Below are positions 22,467 through 34,429 of a stretch of 64,000 bases of DNA, one piece after another. The DNA is taken from the NCBI GenBank assembly GCA_019055375.1, contig JAHQIW010007131.1, forward strand, positions 434,001 through 498,000, given 5' to 3'. Position numbers and translations under genes: made by a program. Numbering within the stretch: position 1 is the first letter of the stretch; each line of letters opens with the position of its first letter. The stretch is from Parelaphostrongylus tenuis (lineage: Eukaryota > Nematoda > Chromadorea > Rhabditida > Metastrongylidae). Below the pieces are notes generated by a model. That model ran no database searches. It saw only the letters and a list, made by a program, of their open reading frames with translations, and was not told the DNA's origin.

Positions 22467-23104
22467 GGGGCTAGGATTGGGCCATTGATCGCGGTTGATA
22501 TATTGTTATTGAATTGAGGATTTTTTTCACCGCATCAATACAAACTTCAGATAAAACGTAGATTCTGATAGTACTGAAAATTCTCCACAAAGTGGTATGC
22601 TTTTCGATTTTTCAGCAAATTATGTGAGTGCTAAAAATGAACGCGAGATTATTTTCAAATCTCCCTTCTGTAACACTGAACTTAGATACTTACTTAGCTG
22701 GTCCCTCTTCAGTAATTGTGCGGACCCCAGCACATATTCCATACGGTATGTTGCTGGTCGTGCATATACATTCCTTGGTTTCCTGAAGTAAGTTTCCAAG
22801 TGCTGTTTCAAATAATCCTGATGTCGTTTCCAAGGAATGGATTTTGGGGACAGATCCTCGGCCGAGCTTCCTACTTGGTGAATCGGAGATGGTGTTAGGC
22901 CGAAATCAAAAGCAGGGATAGGAAAAAAATCAACCGACCGCTCAGCAATGATGTAGTAGTCGAGATCCTTGAAAAAGGTTCAGAAAACAGATCTGAGAAA
23001 ATGCTTGTAACTTTCTTGGTTGTAAGCCATTTTTGTGTTTCTGGGCTCATTTGAAAATCCATCTTCTCCCGCGTTCATTGGTGCATCATTTATCTACTTC
23101 TTTC

Positions 23105-23460
23105 AAGATCGAGTTAACAAGGGAGCAAATTAGGTTGTTGACGATTTACGAAGAGTTGTTGGGTTCAAATGCAACGGTGAGTAAACGCATCAATCTGACT
23201 TGGGGCGAAGACACAACTGGAAAAGTACGGTGTACAGGTGGTTCAAAAAGTCTGACGAAGGTGAAGAAGGTTCGGAAGATCAGCCACGTTCAGTTTGTCC
23301 AAAAAAAAGTTGATCGTCTAACTTTGCTTGAAGTGACTAAAGGAAATCCCTCTTTAACAACTCGGACGGTGACTAATGACTTTGATTGTAACATTGATTG
23401 ATTGTGCCGAAAACTGGCGAGAAGTACCTGAAATTGAAAGGTAGTGCTCTGACTATTAGT
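23105..23460 (+). pseudogene. mariner transposase fragment (N-terminal)
   Basis: ELTREQIRLLTIYEELLGSN then INLTWGEDTTGK match the start of mariner transposases (first helix-turn-helix). In a second frame follow RWFKKSDEGEEGSEDQPRS, the linker, and then in the first frame KKVDRLTLLEVTKGNPSLTT. Two single-base frameshifts separate them. The protein stops before the catalytic D,D34D domain. Confidence 0.75.
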
Positions 23461-25239
23461 TTTGTCTTTGTTCGGGCGTAGCAGGCGCATAAATAAATGT
23501 TTTACAGGCAATTTCTCAAGAACTTTTTCTCGACCTATTGACACTGTAGCATTCAAAAGAGGATTCCCTACCCACTCACTTTTCTCCTTCATTTTTATCA
23601 CGCGCATAAATAGCTGGAGGCACGAAAAGCATATCACTTTGTAAAGGATTTTCCGTATCATCAGAATCTACGCTTTCATCTGATGTCTCTGTCGATGCGA
23701 TGAGAAAATCCCCCCTTGAATAACAATATTTCAAAGGTAATTGTTCGCCCCACCCTGCCTCGCTCTGTGAGTTGGCCGGTAAACAAAGCCACCGGAGAAG
23801 TCATAGCTGGAGTAACAGCAACGACTTGTTAGTAAAACAATGATCTGGTATACCGCGTTACTCTTCAGTGATCTCCTACACTATGCGTTTAAACACCTGC
23901 AACCATTATTATTTTACTGAGGATTTTTCACAGCATCGACAAAAACTGTAAATAAAAACGCATCACTGTGATACTACGAAAAATTCTCTGCCCACTGATA
24001 TGCTTTTTATGCTCCACAGATATATACTCGTGACAAAAATGAAGGCGAAGCGAGAGTGAGAAACAAAAATCTATTCTGGGTGCTACAACTTTTTAGAAAG
24101 GTGTTTTGAAAAACTGCACCTTAGATTGTAGCGAGAGATTTAATTTTTGGTAACTATCTATACTTTTATGAAAAGCTCCCGTCCAGCAAATCAGGACGGC
24201 CGAAAAAATTTGCTGCCGCCTAACATATAGTACCCCGTCACTTTCTGAGCTATCGAATGACTGCTAAGATTCCCGGAGAAAAGCCAGCATAAACGATAGC
24301 AGAGCACCCAGAGTACTTCGAAGAGAAAATGTGATTCGTTTTCGCTATTATTACAGTGCAGCAGAAAGCTTCATTCAAAGGTCAACTTCACAGCTGAAAT
24401 GCCATTAATCAAACTATTAGTTCGTACTGAAACTTGTGAAAAAACTTTGGCAGGTGAAAAGGCAAGCAACATGAGCGCAAAATATACAGTGCACTCCAGA
24501 AAAGAAACTTGTGATCTCCTATGGTACAGCCCACTAAGAAAGCGTTGTGAAAAATTAAGCATAAACTTCTTTAACTGTCATACAACCACTAGAAATCTCA
24601 CAAAAGCCTGTGCTTGACGAGGAAACCACGGGAAATGCCCGAGTGTCGATTCCTGGTTACGTGTTTCCGAAAGGTTTGAGGTAAAGGGCACTCCTCATTT
24701 TTTCTTCTGACCTATATTCTCAAAACGCAGGTCAGCGTAATTAAGGCAAGTAGCTGCCTTACCAGAAAATGTTGGTGTGTTCAAGGGTACGAATCTTGAG
24801 AGTCTCACTAGCTTACCAAAATGTGTCAAGCCATCATGGCTCGGCAACTCGGCGAATGTCAAGTCCTGAAAAAACTGGCTTCGTGCTTGGAAGAACAGCA
24901 TAAAACCTTTTGACTTTGTGGTAATTGACAATGATCAGGGATCAAATCAATTTTTGTATTCTTACTTGAGCAACCCGCCTTCAAGATGAGTTGAAAGTGA
25001 ATATCTCAGAAAGTTTTCTGCAAAAATTACATGTGACTGGTTGAACAATACGTTTGTCTTGGTTCGTTACGAATCCGTTACCGATAATTACTATATGAGA
25101 ATATCTGAGTTCATGGAGAAAGCCATTCGAGGGACATTTGCCTGAATTCCAAAAAATTTTCTTCATGTTTAGATATGTTTATTTACTAAATCGTTCCATA
25201 AGTTTTGGTGCTACAGCAATAGACACCAGATCTATTAAT

Positions 25240-25700
25240 CAAATGTAATTGAAATTGCATAATTTCGATATAGTTTATTTGCGCTTTTCTGCGAACATTT
25301 TGGTGTGCAGTTTGCCCATGATTCCTCTGAGATTGAGTTCTTGGCGAACAAATCCGCAGCTTGGGAACACATGCACGGAATGGCGCTCAGAGGAAGATGC
25401 AAGTGAATCGACGAGCAAACTAGTGAATTTTGAGACAATGACGCTGTTGCATATGGACGGCTGGGAAGAGTAACTTGTAAAGCTCAAGGCTGGATGAAAC
25501 AGTCTTTAGGATCAGTCGCGTTCGGGTCGCTAACAGAAGCTCCGTTAGTCTTGTGCACCGCTTCACTAGTACTTTCCTCTGTGCGTCACCCATGTATGAG
25601 TAGCAAGCTAATTGTTCCCAAGACAATTCCATCTAGAAGCAAAAATGGACATATTCTATGACAAAATACTCACAAGAATATGCGCAGTCATATAGTGTTG
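25240..25700. repeat. Dispersed foldback repeat R2, copy 3
   Basis: The segment around 25,330-25,355 ('gagttcttggcgaac') is inverted at 25,600-25,640 ('ttgttcccaagacaattcc'). The tandem-unit copy is at 36,220-36,640. Confidence 0.6.
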
Positions 25701-26061
25701 TAAAACAGTTTTCGTGCCAAAAATCATTGAGCGCCCTTTCAATAGAAATCCGCACAACCCGCGCTAAGAGATTCGATTTCTCTAGACGTCCCGAACAGGT
25801 TAAGGGAAATAGCTGACCCTATCGGAAAACGCTTTATGTCGTAGAAGTTTTCATCTTAGGAGAACCCTGTCTAGCTGACCAAAATCTATCGGACATCATA
25901 GTTTAGCAGCTAGGCCATTATCACAACCGAACAATCGAAACTTTGTGCCCAGGAATACCTCAAGAGGTATTTCAGCTTTGAGATGGTTAACGGCATTCAT
26001 AGGGATTCACTCGTTTTGTATCCTTATTTGGTAATAATGAAAGTTCAGGTAGTTTTCCGGT

Positions 26062-26940
26062 ATTTATATGTTAAACGCCGATAAATGGATATTCGACCTT
26101 ATTCACTGGACAAGAATTTTTCATAGGAATGTTAGTAATTATTCGAAAGTTGAAATCTCGACGAGAGCCGCACATAATCGATTTTTAAGAGTATCCTTAC
26201 AACGCTGCAAAATTCGAATTGAAATTACGTTTTTTTGTCGGCTGCGCAATCCTACGAATACTTCGCTGAAAGCATGAAAGGCAAATCAACATATTGAAGA
26301 TTTCTCGGAGTGCCAGATAGTATATTTCAATCAAAATTTTTACCGAAGTACGTAGAAAATTCTTGAATGAATGAGAAGCTGCATCCTACTTAGCCCACCT
26401 CTGGCCGTGATTTGATCGGCAAACAAGCTCGCCGAATATGTGAAGCTCGACCTTGATTTCCCTGTTACACTGAAGTGAAAAGGTTCTTTACCAGAAAATA
26501 AGCACGGCTCTAGAATCAGCGAAACCTACTCTATTGAATGATTATCAATAGTTTCAAGAAAAAGCTCTGTCCAGCGAGATTCAAAGCATAGATCTTTTCT
26601 TTCTTCTATAGCGCTATCAAGAGAGCTTTTACGAAAAACAAACAAACTTTTGAGTTTTCGAGACTTTTGCTATCGAAAGAATACTGGCAATTCAAGGAAG
26701 GAGTTTTGCCCAGCAAATTATAAGCGGTATAGAAAAACGCGCAAACACGTAAAACATAATATTATTTTGGATTTTGTAGCGTTGTAAATGGGTATTTCAA
26801 AGAACCGGCCAAGTACGGCTGTAACCAGCGATATAATCTTTGAATGAATATTGACACTCCTATGAAAAAATTTGTCCAGCGTAGTGAGGTCGAATATTCA
26901 TTTATCGCCGCTGAGCAATTAGGTATTAAACTTTCTGTCA
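26062..26940. mobile_element. TIR element T1, copy 3
   Basis: Left arm 26,075-26,225 and right arm 26,770-26,935 are inverted ('cgccgataaatg', 'tattcgacct', 'ttcataggaatgttag' and their complements). A second inner inverted pair around 26,500-26,700 contains 'aagctctgtccagcga'. The duplicate in unit 2 is at 37,030-37,885. No open frame of note. Confidence 0.75.
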
Positions 26941-27157
26941 ATTTATCATGTTGCTAGCTCACCAGTACTTTATCCTGTGTTCGTTAGAAACCCGCTAACG
27001 ATAAATATTATGTGAGAGTATTTAAACCCATGGAGATAGTCGTAATGAGGACATTCAGCTTGAATTCAGACAATTATCTTTGGATGAGAATAAGACTATA
27101 GAGTGCGGTTATTCTCAAATGATATAATTACTTCTATCATTGAATTTAAAAATACGC

Positions 27158-27423
27158 TTTTGGCACTTTATTATCCGTCTCCACAGTGTTCTTTTTTCAC
27201 TCTGACTATCCCAGTACTTCTAGCATTCAATCTTTTTTCATCTTCTTCATGGACGTCATAGAATACTCGTTGAACAAGCCTTTTGCAATCTCGAGGATAA
27301 CCTGGTCCATGACGTTCCATAGGGTGCTCGTTGCTGAATGTTGGAGAGCGTTGAGGTAGGGTTCGGTCCCGCGCGCGCTGCGACAAGCACCCCAACCACT
27401 TGGCCACGGCTCCTCCCCTCCCG
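27158..27423 (-). repeat. tRNA-derived SINE, family A
   Basis: On the minus strand it begins at GGAGCCGTGGCCAAGTGG (A box) with a B-box-like GGGACCGAACCCT about 40 nt later, as in a tRNA gene. Then come the shared body and a tail 'gacggataataaagtgcc'. The protein-like open frames here are read-throughs of the SINE. Confidence 0.8.
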
Positions 27424-27669
27424 CAATATTAACGGCAAGTAATTTTGCTTCTTATGAACTCTGAAAACCGACTTTCTATCATACTCGGAATCCTCCATTA
27501 TTTTCAAGTCGCGTTGTCCGAATAGAGGTACCCGTGCAGAGATCACATGGACTGCGAATGCCAACAGCACGATTGACTAGGAAACATAAACAAAACACTG
27601 GTAAACATAGACTTGAATATTCCGTCTACTGTAAAGGCAATATAAATAATGAAGCTATGATGTCTGCCA

Positions 27670-27915
27670 CCCGGCTTCAAATTTCTACATCAAGATTACT
27701 GTCGTCTGAGTAGTGCGTATTTGGTGTAACTGCAGAATGCTGCATTTTTAGCCGACTTCTTGATCACGGATCGAATCTTCTTTGCTTCTCTCCTTATCGC
27801 CCATATTTTTCTTCCTTCCTTCCCATGTTTGTTGTATGAAAGCTTGTCAACGATAGGAGAAGGTATGCTAGATAGTACACGCATCAAAAATACCTTTTTT
27901 GTTTCTCATTAGCTG
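27670..27915 (-). repeat. Recurrent unit M (copy in unit 1)
   Basis: Homologous to 38,650-38,885, 46,000-46,260, 60,085-60,345 (inverted) and more weakly to 1,200-1,310 and 49,215-49,480. Conserved points on the minus strand are 'gtgtaactgcagaat' (complement), a 'ggaaggaagg(a)agaa' purine tract and a short region encoding L-S-x-I-P-S. In two copies it lies within an open frame (see 45,994-46,329). Confidence 0.6.
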
Positions 27916-27919
27916 TGTT

Positions 27920-28530
27920 AAGTTAATCAGAAGAGGTTACTTTTCAAGAAAAAATTATGAATACGTCTGCCATTAAATTAATAAAATGTTTCTGTAAAAA
28001 TCTTTAATAATACATTAGAAAATAGGAACCGAAATTTCTATCTACTGTAACAACAATCATGAATTCTTCTTTATACGGCACGTCTTCACACGCTATCGCA
28101 CGGATATCCCACCACAAACAAACGATTTGTTCTCCTCGCAGTTATCGTTTGCTCAATGATCATCTTTTTTATGAATGTCGTAGAACACTGAGCAAGCAGA
28201 TCTCTTTGCAATCTCAAGGTAAACTCACACTGGACGTTTTTCGCGCATTTGCTAACTGACTACCAGAAAATGTTGGAATGGAAATCAGTCCCGCAGTGAG
28301 CATCATTAACCTCTGAACGGCCGGCTACAAAAATTGAAATTGTTCAAATTCCGCAGAGTAAAGAAAATCGGAAAAATCCTATTAGTGCGTACTTGATATA
28401 TCGATTCAATAACGAATGCCTGAAGCACACCAGTAATAATTACTACGACAAGAAGTGCTATCATGTATACATATTAGTGTTACTTGACTTATATTGAACA
28501 AATCTACTGGCGAGTACTATCGGCCCATTA
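27920..28530. other. No feature recognised
   Basis: AT-rich. This segment is not represented in the second tandem unit. Confidence 0.4.
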
Positions 28531-28764
28531 TCTGACATGAGTTTTTGTGATAACTCTCTCTTCCCGTATTTCGGAACTAGTCCTGGTCGTTGCGTGGTCG
28601 ACTTTCATCGCAACGAAGATCCTTTTTTGCTCGTCAAATGGAAGAACGTTTCTCCAAGAGCGTTTATTGTAATACCAGCCTGTGCTCCAGGTAAGCCTTT
28701 TTCTAATTTCTTGTCTTGTAGCTTTTCAGATTGTCTAAGTACAGGACAGAACTTTGAACTGCAC

Positions 28765-29030
28765 TACAACACACCCACCCACACCCATCCACCCATTGAA
28801 ATGTGGTGTGGGTGTGTTTCACCCACCCCCTACACTCAATCACCCACACCCACACCCACTCACGCTCACCCACTCCCACCCTACTCCATCGGCCCACCTA
28901 CGCACACCCACCCACCATTAACACCCATTGTCGCATTAGAAGTGAGGCGTGGTAGATTTCACTCACCAACCTACACCCTCTCACATCCACCGCCTACACT
29001 CACCACACCTACTCATGGCCAACCAACCCA
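28765..29030. repeat. CACCC-rich degenerate satellite
   Basis: Irregular CACCC, CCCACA and CATCCACC units on the plus strand, with a short inverted stretch (GTGGTGTGGGTGTG, 28,803-28,816) in the middle. The 181-aa open frame spanning 28,537-29,082 owes its length to this stop-poor composition (Thr/Pro/His repeats) and is rejected as a gene. A shorter version is at 41,060-41,115. Confidence 0.75.
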
Positions 29031-29244
29031 ATCTGTCCTATCCGTGTCCATCATCCGGCATCCTGTTCTATCATTTTTCTGAAATACAAGTTATGAGTTT
29101 TCAGCAAACGATCGAAAACGGTTTGCCGTTGTTAGCATATAAAAAAGCATAGAGCTCACGGGGTAGATCAATCCCTGAGTTGCGGCATGCAGTGACGTTC
29201 AATTTTTGACTTCGTTTCCGGCTGATTGAATGCACATGTGATTT

Positions 29245-29445
29245 TTGCAATGACTCGCGATAGCCTTTTGCTTATCGGGACAGTGCTTCTTATCCTCCCA
29301 GTCATTTTGATCTTGCCTGGTAACAGTGTACCAACCTCGGAGGGATAGATGGCCTGATGATCCATAAGAACGAGATTGAACATCGCTTTTGTGTTCATCT
29401 CAAAGTACCACTCACCACTGCGCCACCTTCGCTCTTCTTTTGTGA
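29245..29445 (-). repeat. tRNA-derived SINE, family B
   Basis: On the minus strand an A box TGGCGCAGTGG (complement of 29,415-29,425) is followed about 40 nt later by GTTCAATCTCG, a B-box match, then the family core. The duplicate in unit 2 is at 41,335-41,540 and a diverged copy at 15,636-15,860. Confidence 0.75.
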
Positions 29446-29559
29446 GTATATATTATTGTTGATTTCAGTTACCTTGACAGCCATCCGACAAATGTAATCG
29501 ATGATATATGCCGGCCTTTTAGCAGTGCTATGATGTTATAATTGCATCATCAAAACACG

Positions 29560-29564
29560 TGTTA
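29560..29564. repeat. Target-site duplication of BEL copy 1 (left side)
   Basis: TGTTA directly abuts the LTR end TATTTTAG. Copy 2 has AGTTA at both ends (41,661-41,665 and 45,804-45,808), and copy 3 has the complement-equivalent TGACT (one mismatch to TAACT). The right-hand repeat of copy 1 is lost with its 5' LTR. Confidence 0.7.
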
Positions 29565-30248
29565 TATTTTAGTTTTCAGTGATAGTTGAGTCGTTGCTGG
29601 TGTGCACTGCGACAGAGTGTTGCTCTTTGACTCGTCTTGATTTGTCCTGCCACGCGGAATTTTGGGATAGGATTATCCTTACAACGAACAGCCTAGATAC
29701 ATCAAAATATATACACACATATGTACAACAACCATCATGAGCATTAACGATACGAACTTAGTCATACAAGAGAACGATAAAGTTGATGCCAAGGACCAGT
29801 GTGTAACGGACGTCGAAAATGAGAAATTGATTCGAGTTACATGATAGGAAGGGATAAAGCTGATGTCTTGACACCTAGTTGAAATTATCGACAGATCAGT
29901 AGAATGAGATAAAGAGAACGAGCAAGCAATGAGATCGTAAAGAGGAATCAAGTGCCACTGTGGGCGTGATTCTCCACTATCGCCATCTTCCTTGACCGCT
30001 GAGTAACCATGTCTTCGACAGGTGTCCGCTATCGGCAATGTCCCGGGATACATCGCAATCTCGGGCCGATAATCACGTTGATTACGTCGCCTTCCGACTT
30101 ACTTGAGGCAGTGTCTACAGGATACAATGTTTACTTATTCGATGAATTTACTTTATAGTTTCATCCTTTACATTGTGCTATATCATCTATAGCATGTACA
30201 TTTGCGACACAAAGGAAATAGCAGTTGTTTGGCGGAACAACTGCTATA
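29565..30248 (-). repeat. BEL copy 1, 3' LTR (684 bp)
   Basis: On the minus strand it runs from TATAGCAGTTG (30,248) to CTAAAATA (29,565). It matches the LTRs at 45,122-45,803 and 60,520-61,207. Near its start is a 10-bp inverted repeat, AGCAGTTGTT/AACAACTGCT. A polypurine tract AGGGGCGGGGAG (complement of 30,249-30,260) sits directly upstream, as expected for plus-strand priming. Confidence 0.9.
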
Positions 30249-30327
30249 CTCCCCGCCCCTAGAAGGAATGGTGCACGCGACTCTTGATCTGGAGTGTTTC
30301 AGCCTTGAGGTCTAAGGGAGTACCCAG

Positions 30328-30982
30328 TTACCTCTCTGCTTCTGATTGGTTATGATCCCGTGACAGGGACTGTATAGTCCGTATTGTTGTGGTTTTGTCT
30401 TGTCGTGGACGAAGGTTATAAGTCTTTGTTGTTGACTCCCACGTGTCACAGTCGGCTACGCCTCCTCTTCTGGTATAGTTGGGTGTTGTGTTGTTTTGTA
30501 CTGTTGTGAGGTCTAGTTCTAGCGGGATCAGCATGTTGATTGGACGCCTTGTAGTTTTGCCATTTGGTAATGTGATATGTGCGTCTCTTACTACTCCGTT
30601 GGAGGTGTTCAATTTCGTAATGCGTGCTATTTTCCATGCGTGTCATGGTAGTATTGGTTCCGATATGAGCACTACCAATCCTTCTTTTGAACTCAATGAG
30701 CATGTTCTTTCATTATCGATGTAAAGTTTGTGTGATTTTCTTAGGCTCGTGAAGACAATATCGTTTGGTCAATCTGTGGCTTGATCGCAAGGCTTCTTTC
30801 ACCTGTTGACGTGTACGCAGTTGTACTGCTTCATGTGAAGGAAGGTATTCTTCGTCACCGCTGTGATCTACAATTCGCTCGAAAGGATAGGTGAAGATGA
30901 TGTCACGTTGTATGATCGGTCTCACAATAAGGAAGTCTTCAGGGTCCTCTTCTTGGTAGATTAGTGGGCGGCTATTCAACAT
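30328..30982 (-). pseudogene. BEL copy 1: integrase end and DUF5641 region
   Basis: The frame at 30,713-30,982 starts MLNSRPLIY, the LNSRPL motif that closes the BEL integrase core, and continues through RPI-x-x-x-D, then EEYLPSHEAVQLR and RQQVKEAL, typical of the DUF5641 domain. After a frameshift, GVVRDAHITLPNGK and RRPINMLIPLEL form the usual C-terminus. The product would process integration of the cDNA; here it is broken by stops. Confidence 0.85.
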
Positions 30983-30984
30983 CG

Positions 30985-31900
30985 CTTCTATCTCGATCAG
31001 CGGAGTTTCTAGTTACTTGGACGTCGAGTATTTCGTTTTGAGTGACTTTGTACAGCTAATGTTTTATGGACTTTATCAGGCGTTCATAGAATGCCCCTTG
31101 CCATGGAGCGTATGTCGTGATTGTCTTCCAGTGGATTCCCTTTACTGCCAGTATTTTCGGCAATGAATTGTCGTTCATTATCGGGAGGTTGAGTTTTCGC
31201 AGGAGCTGTTGTCGCCGAGGAGAAAGTTAGGTGCATTGTTAGACGTAATTGTTCACGGGGTTCCTCGTCTCGCGGAAAACTTTCCTTAATGCTAAGAGTA
31301 GTCCATTAGTTGACATGTCCTGTACCAGTTTCGATATGAAGTAGCCGTGTTGTTGCACATGTAAGTATAATCCCACAAGTATTTATTTGCATATCGTTTC
31401 TTTTTGTCGTTAATGGTCCAGTCGATGCCAACATGTTGAAATGGGTCGCGATCTGCATAACCCGTGTTTGCGGTAAGTCGTCCATTTTCGGATACTTGTA
31501 AAGGAGGTTATTTAAGTTTTTGGCACGAGATACATCTTCTGACAGTTTGCCGTGCCAGGTGTCATAATCGTGGTATCCGAAAATCGTTTTCTTACGTTGG
31601 CCTTGTTTGGCTTGCACCACAGTATACGGGAGGTGAGCATCTCTCACTATTGTTTGGGCCATGGAGTCTTTGGCAGAATCAAGGTTGGCAATTGCGTTTC
31701 CTGTGGTAAAGATGTCGTGCCTAGTCGTCCTTTGCAACGTATGATTCCACTCTCATCTTGGTAAGTACTTAGATTTTTTGAACGTCGTGGGAAGTAGGAA
31801 GCGTAATATGTAGCTTGGTGATTTCGTGATAGCATTTTCAATGCCATCTCGTACTCGGCTGACGTGATGTACTCTTCCCGATGTGGCTGCTAGTAGCTCT
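30985..31900 (-). pseudogene. BEL copy 1: integrase region
   Basis: The frame at 31,647-31,847 contains YQDESGIIRCKGRLG, the conserved lead-in to the integrase zinc-binding domain. The frame at 31,306-31,737 continues with IVRDAHLP, HGKLSEDV, then GIILTCATTRLLHIE, equivalent to the catalytic-core strand of BEL integrases (F-T-C-L-x-T-R-A-V-H-L-E). Several frameshifts interrupt it. Confidence 0.8.
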
Positions 31901-32299
31901 ATAATACGTTAGCTGTATTCGGTCTCAATTCTCTGCGTATCCTCGAGGTTATTTTGTTGATCGAATCTCAGAACATACGCTATCGTGCGTTTTGCCACTG
32001 TGAATTCGTTAACTTCTGCTCCAGTCGAGTAGTTCTTCAATGATTTTGCTGGTTGTTTATGTCACCGTAGAGTTGGTTTTCTTGGTTTTGTAAGACTATT
32101 GTGTGTGGATCCTCTTTGGTTTTATCGTATTATGGGTTGAAGTGGTTATTGAGCTCCTCTGCTGTGTCTGCGATTAATTTGGGTATTTTCACCAGATGTG
32201 ATCTCTCAGTTCCGTTTTATTTAGCCCTCTAATGGCGCAGTCTGCAGTGTTCTGGTCGCTGGCGACATACTCGAAGCAGAAGGGTAATTTTTATGTGCT

Positions 32300-32990
32300 G
32301 TGCTTTACTTTATTTCGTATTTCTTTTATTCGGTTTTTGACCAACACACTAGGCATCTTTTCTTTTTTTCCGATCGTATCCAGCTTAGAGCGACTTCGAA
32401 TCCGAAAGAATTACTACTTCCGTCATTGGTGTATAATGTTTGGGGGCGGTGCATATGGCATGAGCTAATCGAGTTTCCATTGTCAGTGCATTCAATTTTA
32501 ATTTTGATATAGTTGAAGTGACTTTGAGTGGAGGTAGTTTCGATTTGGCTGCTAATAGCTGTAAAATTATTGTTCGCCACGAGGTGAGCGCTGGTTACCA
32601 TGCATCGTTAGCTTGCATCTGCGAAGAGGATTAATTTACTGGGTGTTCCAATTTGAGTGAATTTCGCGGAATGGGAAACTCGAAGCCATTGAGGTCTTCT
32701 ACTACTTCGACTCATTGATCGACGTGCTCCTTGTGGGACGGTGTGTCCCATGAATAGTTGAGGTTCATAGGCTTTGCAGGAATAGTTTCCCTCGTAAGGT
32801 GAGTGGTGTGAGCCATCCAAGTGGGTCATAAATAGTCGCAACTTGTCGGCGATTGGCTGCTTCGTCAAGTTAATTTTTTTTGGGTAACTGCATGAGAGAA
32901 AGATTCATCTTTGAGTGCATGCTACATAACTTCTAGAGCCTTTTGATCGTAGTTGATGCCAAATATTGTGGGGGTATTTTGCGTAGCGTC
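32300..32990 (-). pseudogene. BEL copy 1: Pao peptidase A17/RNase H region
   Basis: The frame at 32,608-32,868 reads TKQPIADKLR, then LDGSHHSPYEGNY, and ends LILFADAS, the RNase H-type acidic motif. Copy 2 preserves the diagnostic DPLGW-x-TPL box in the equivalent frame at 41,675-42,058. Function would be RNA removal during cDNA synthesis. Inactive through frameshifts. Confidence 0.75.
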
Positions 32991-33742
32991 TGCTGATCAT
33001 TGATAAGAACTGTGGTATGTTCATCCCTAAATCTTTGAAAATTTATTTGATTCTCTGTATGTCTTGAAGACTTTCCAAGTTGAATTGGCTGTTATGATGA
33101 CATTGTCGACGTACACACTTTCAACAAGTTTCAAATAGTGCACAGTTTTTTTATATAGTTGTTAAGTGGTACTTGATAGTTTCTGTTAGGAGAGGATGGT
33201 GAGCAGTGAGGCCAAAGGTGACATGTGAATCTGTAAACGAGAAGATTTCTTGAGTCACAAGGTTGGCTGATGTCCTTGATCCATAAAAAGCGTGTAGCGT
33301 CTCTGTCTTGTTTCTGCAATCGTACTTGAAAAATGCTTTTTCTACGTCGCCGATTAGCGCAATGTTCCCGATGAGGAAATGTAGGAGAATGTCACATATC
33401 TGCGGTAAAAGATTTGGCCCTGGGTGGAGTTCATCATTTAAGACGGTGACAACTTTGAGTGTACTGAAGCGTCGTAAACAATTCGGAACTCGTAGTTTCC
33501 TTGTGTGGGGTGAGTACCGCGTGGTGTGGGAGATAGGAATGATAGCTCTATCATTGGATCGTGATTCATCAACTTCTACCATAATGTTTTGTTGCAATTG
33601 TTACGGTAATAGTTTCTTGATATTGGTGCATTATAGGGGGTTGTCTCTTAAAATAGCGAGTGTTGCCTGCAGTTTCTTGACTGCCATGCCTTTGTTGCTT
33701 GGTAATGTATGTGCGTCCTCCCTCCATAGTAGTCACACGTAG
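32991..33742 (-). pseudogene. BEL copy 1: reverse transcriptase
   Basis: Visible motifs in order are VPNCLRRFSTLKVVTVLNDE, then ALIGDVEKAF (palm motif with catalytic Asp), FLWIKD, FGLTAHHPLL, and YVDN at 33,102-33,113, the position of the usual Y-x-D-D. YVDN instead of YVDD occurs in all three copies in this window. At least two frameshifts separate the blocks. Confidence 0.85.
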
Positions 33743-33849
33743 TAGCCGTCGTGCCTTTTTTTTTCGTGGTTTCGAATTGTTTCCAGACTTCCATATTTCG
33801 TTGTTGGCGCTCTTCTATGTTGGAATCGGTGAATTCGTGGAGTCCCGCA

Positions 33850-34420
33850 GATTCAAGGGTACAGAAATCGTTCCATGACTGTTCTTCTGTGGCTGTTTGA
33901 GTAAACCGTGTGGTGTGTGTGCGCGACCAGCACCGTGCTATTATGGGCTATCATACAACGGTTGTGGTTGGCTCCTACAACAAGGTATCCTAGCTTAGAA
34001 GGAATCAGTTTCAGTCCCGATGGTGATGCATAGGTTGACACTGATTGAATCTGTAGTAAGGAAAACACATCTGAGCAACCGAGTAGCACTTCTCGGTGAA
34101 TATATCTGCCAACGGGTTGATGGAGAGACGTATGTTGTTACGATCTAAGAAGCTCTTGTTTCCTTCACTAAGTGGGATGCATTTGAGTAGTTTGTACACG
34201 ATTTCACAATCGTTACTACGATGCCGTGTTTTGGTCCGTATATTATCAATCAGATGTAATATCGTAATTCACAAGGCTGCTTGATCTCTTTTAGGTCTCC
34301 AAATGTAGGAATATTTAAATCGATGGAATCGATAGCGTGCAGTCGAAGGACGTGGGCCATTTTTTTTTTCGGAGTGAATGATCGGTCTGACCCTGTATCA
34401 AGCCATAACGTCTATTCGCT
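33850..34420 (-). pseudogene. BEL copy 1: retropepsin-like protease (DUF1758)
   Basis: LDTGSDRSF is encoded at 34,381-34,402 on the minus strand (DTG codons 34,391-34,399), the aspartic protease active site. It is followed by LRLHAIDSIDLN, FGDLK, IPLSEGNKSF and a region ending MVAHNSTVLVAHTHHTVYS. Copies 2 and 3 have lost GSDRSF. The frame is broken after the active site. Confidence 0.8.
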
Positions 34421-34429
34421 CCTTAATCT

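Larger units (their letters stand above)
22350..24235. mobile_element. Putative TIR element with internal mariner relic
   Basis: The ends are inverted: 'taggcggcggcaaatttt' and 'gctggacaggagctttca' at 22,356-22,410 match the reverse complement of 24,165-24,225. Inside, 22,515-22,650 and 23,918-24,050 are direct repeats (GAGGATTTTT, CATCGA/CATCAA, ATGCTTTT). The body includes the mariner fragment at 23,105-23,460 and a poly-G run. No encoded transposase matches the TIRs. Confidence 0.45.

Noticed and set aside
28537..29082. 181-aa open frame rich in Thr, Pro and His
   Set aside because: Its length is a by-product of the CACCC repeat, which contains no stop codons in several frames.
33308..33742. 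144-aa plus-strand frame opposite BEL reverse transcriptase
   Set aside because: Antisense shadow of the minus-strand RT; the RT motifs fit the other strand.
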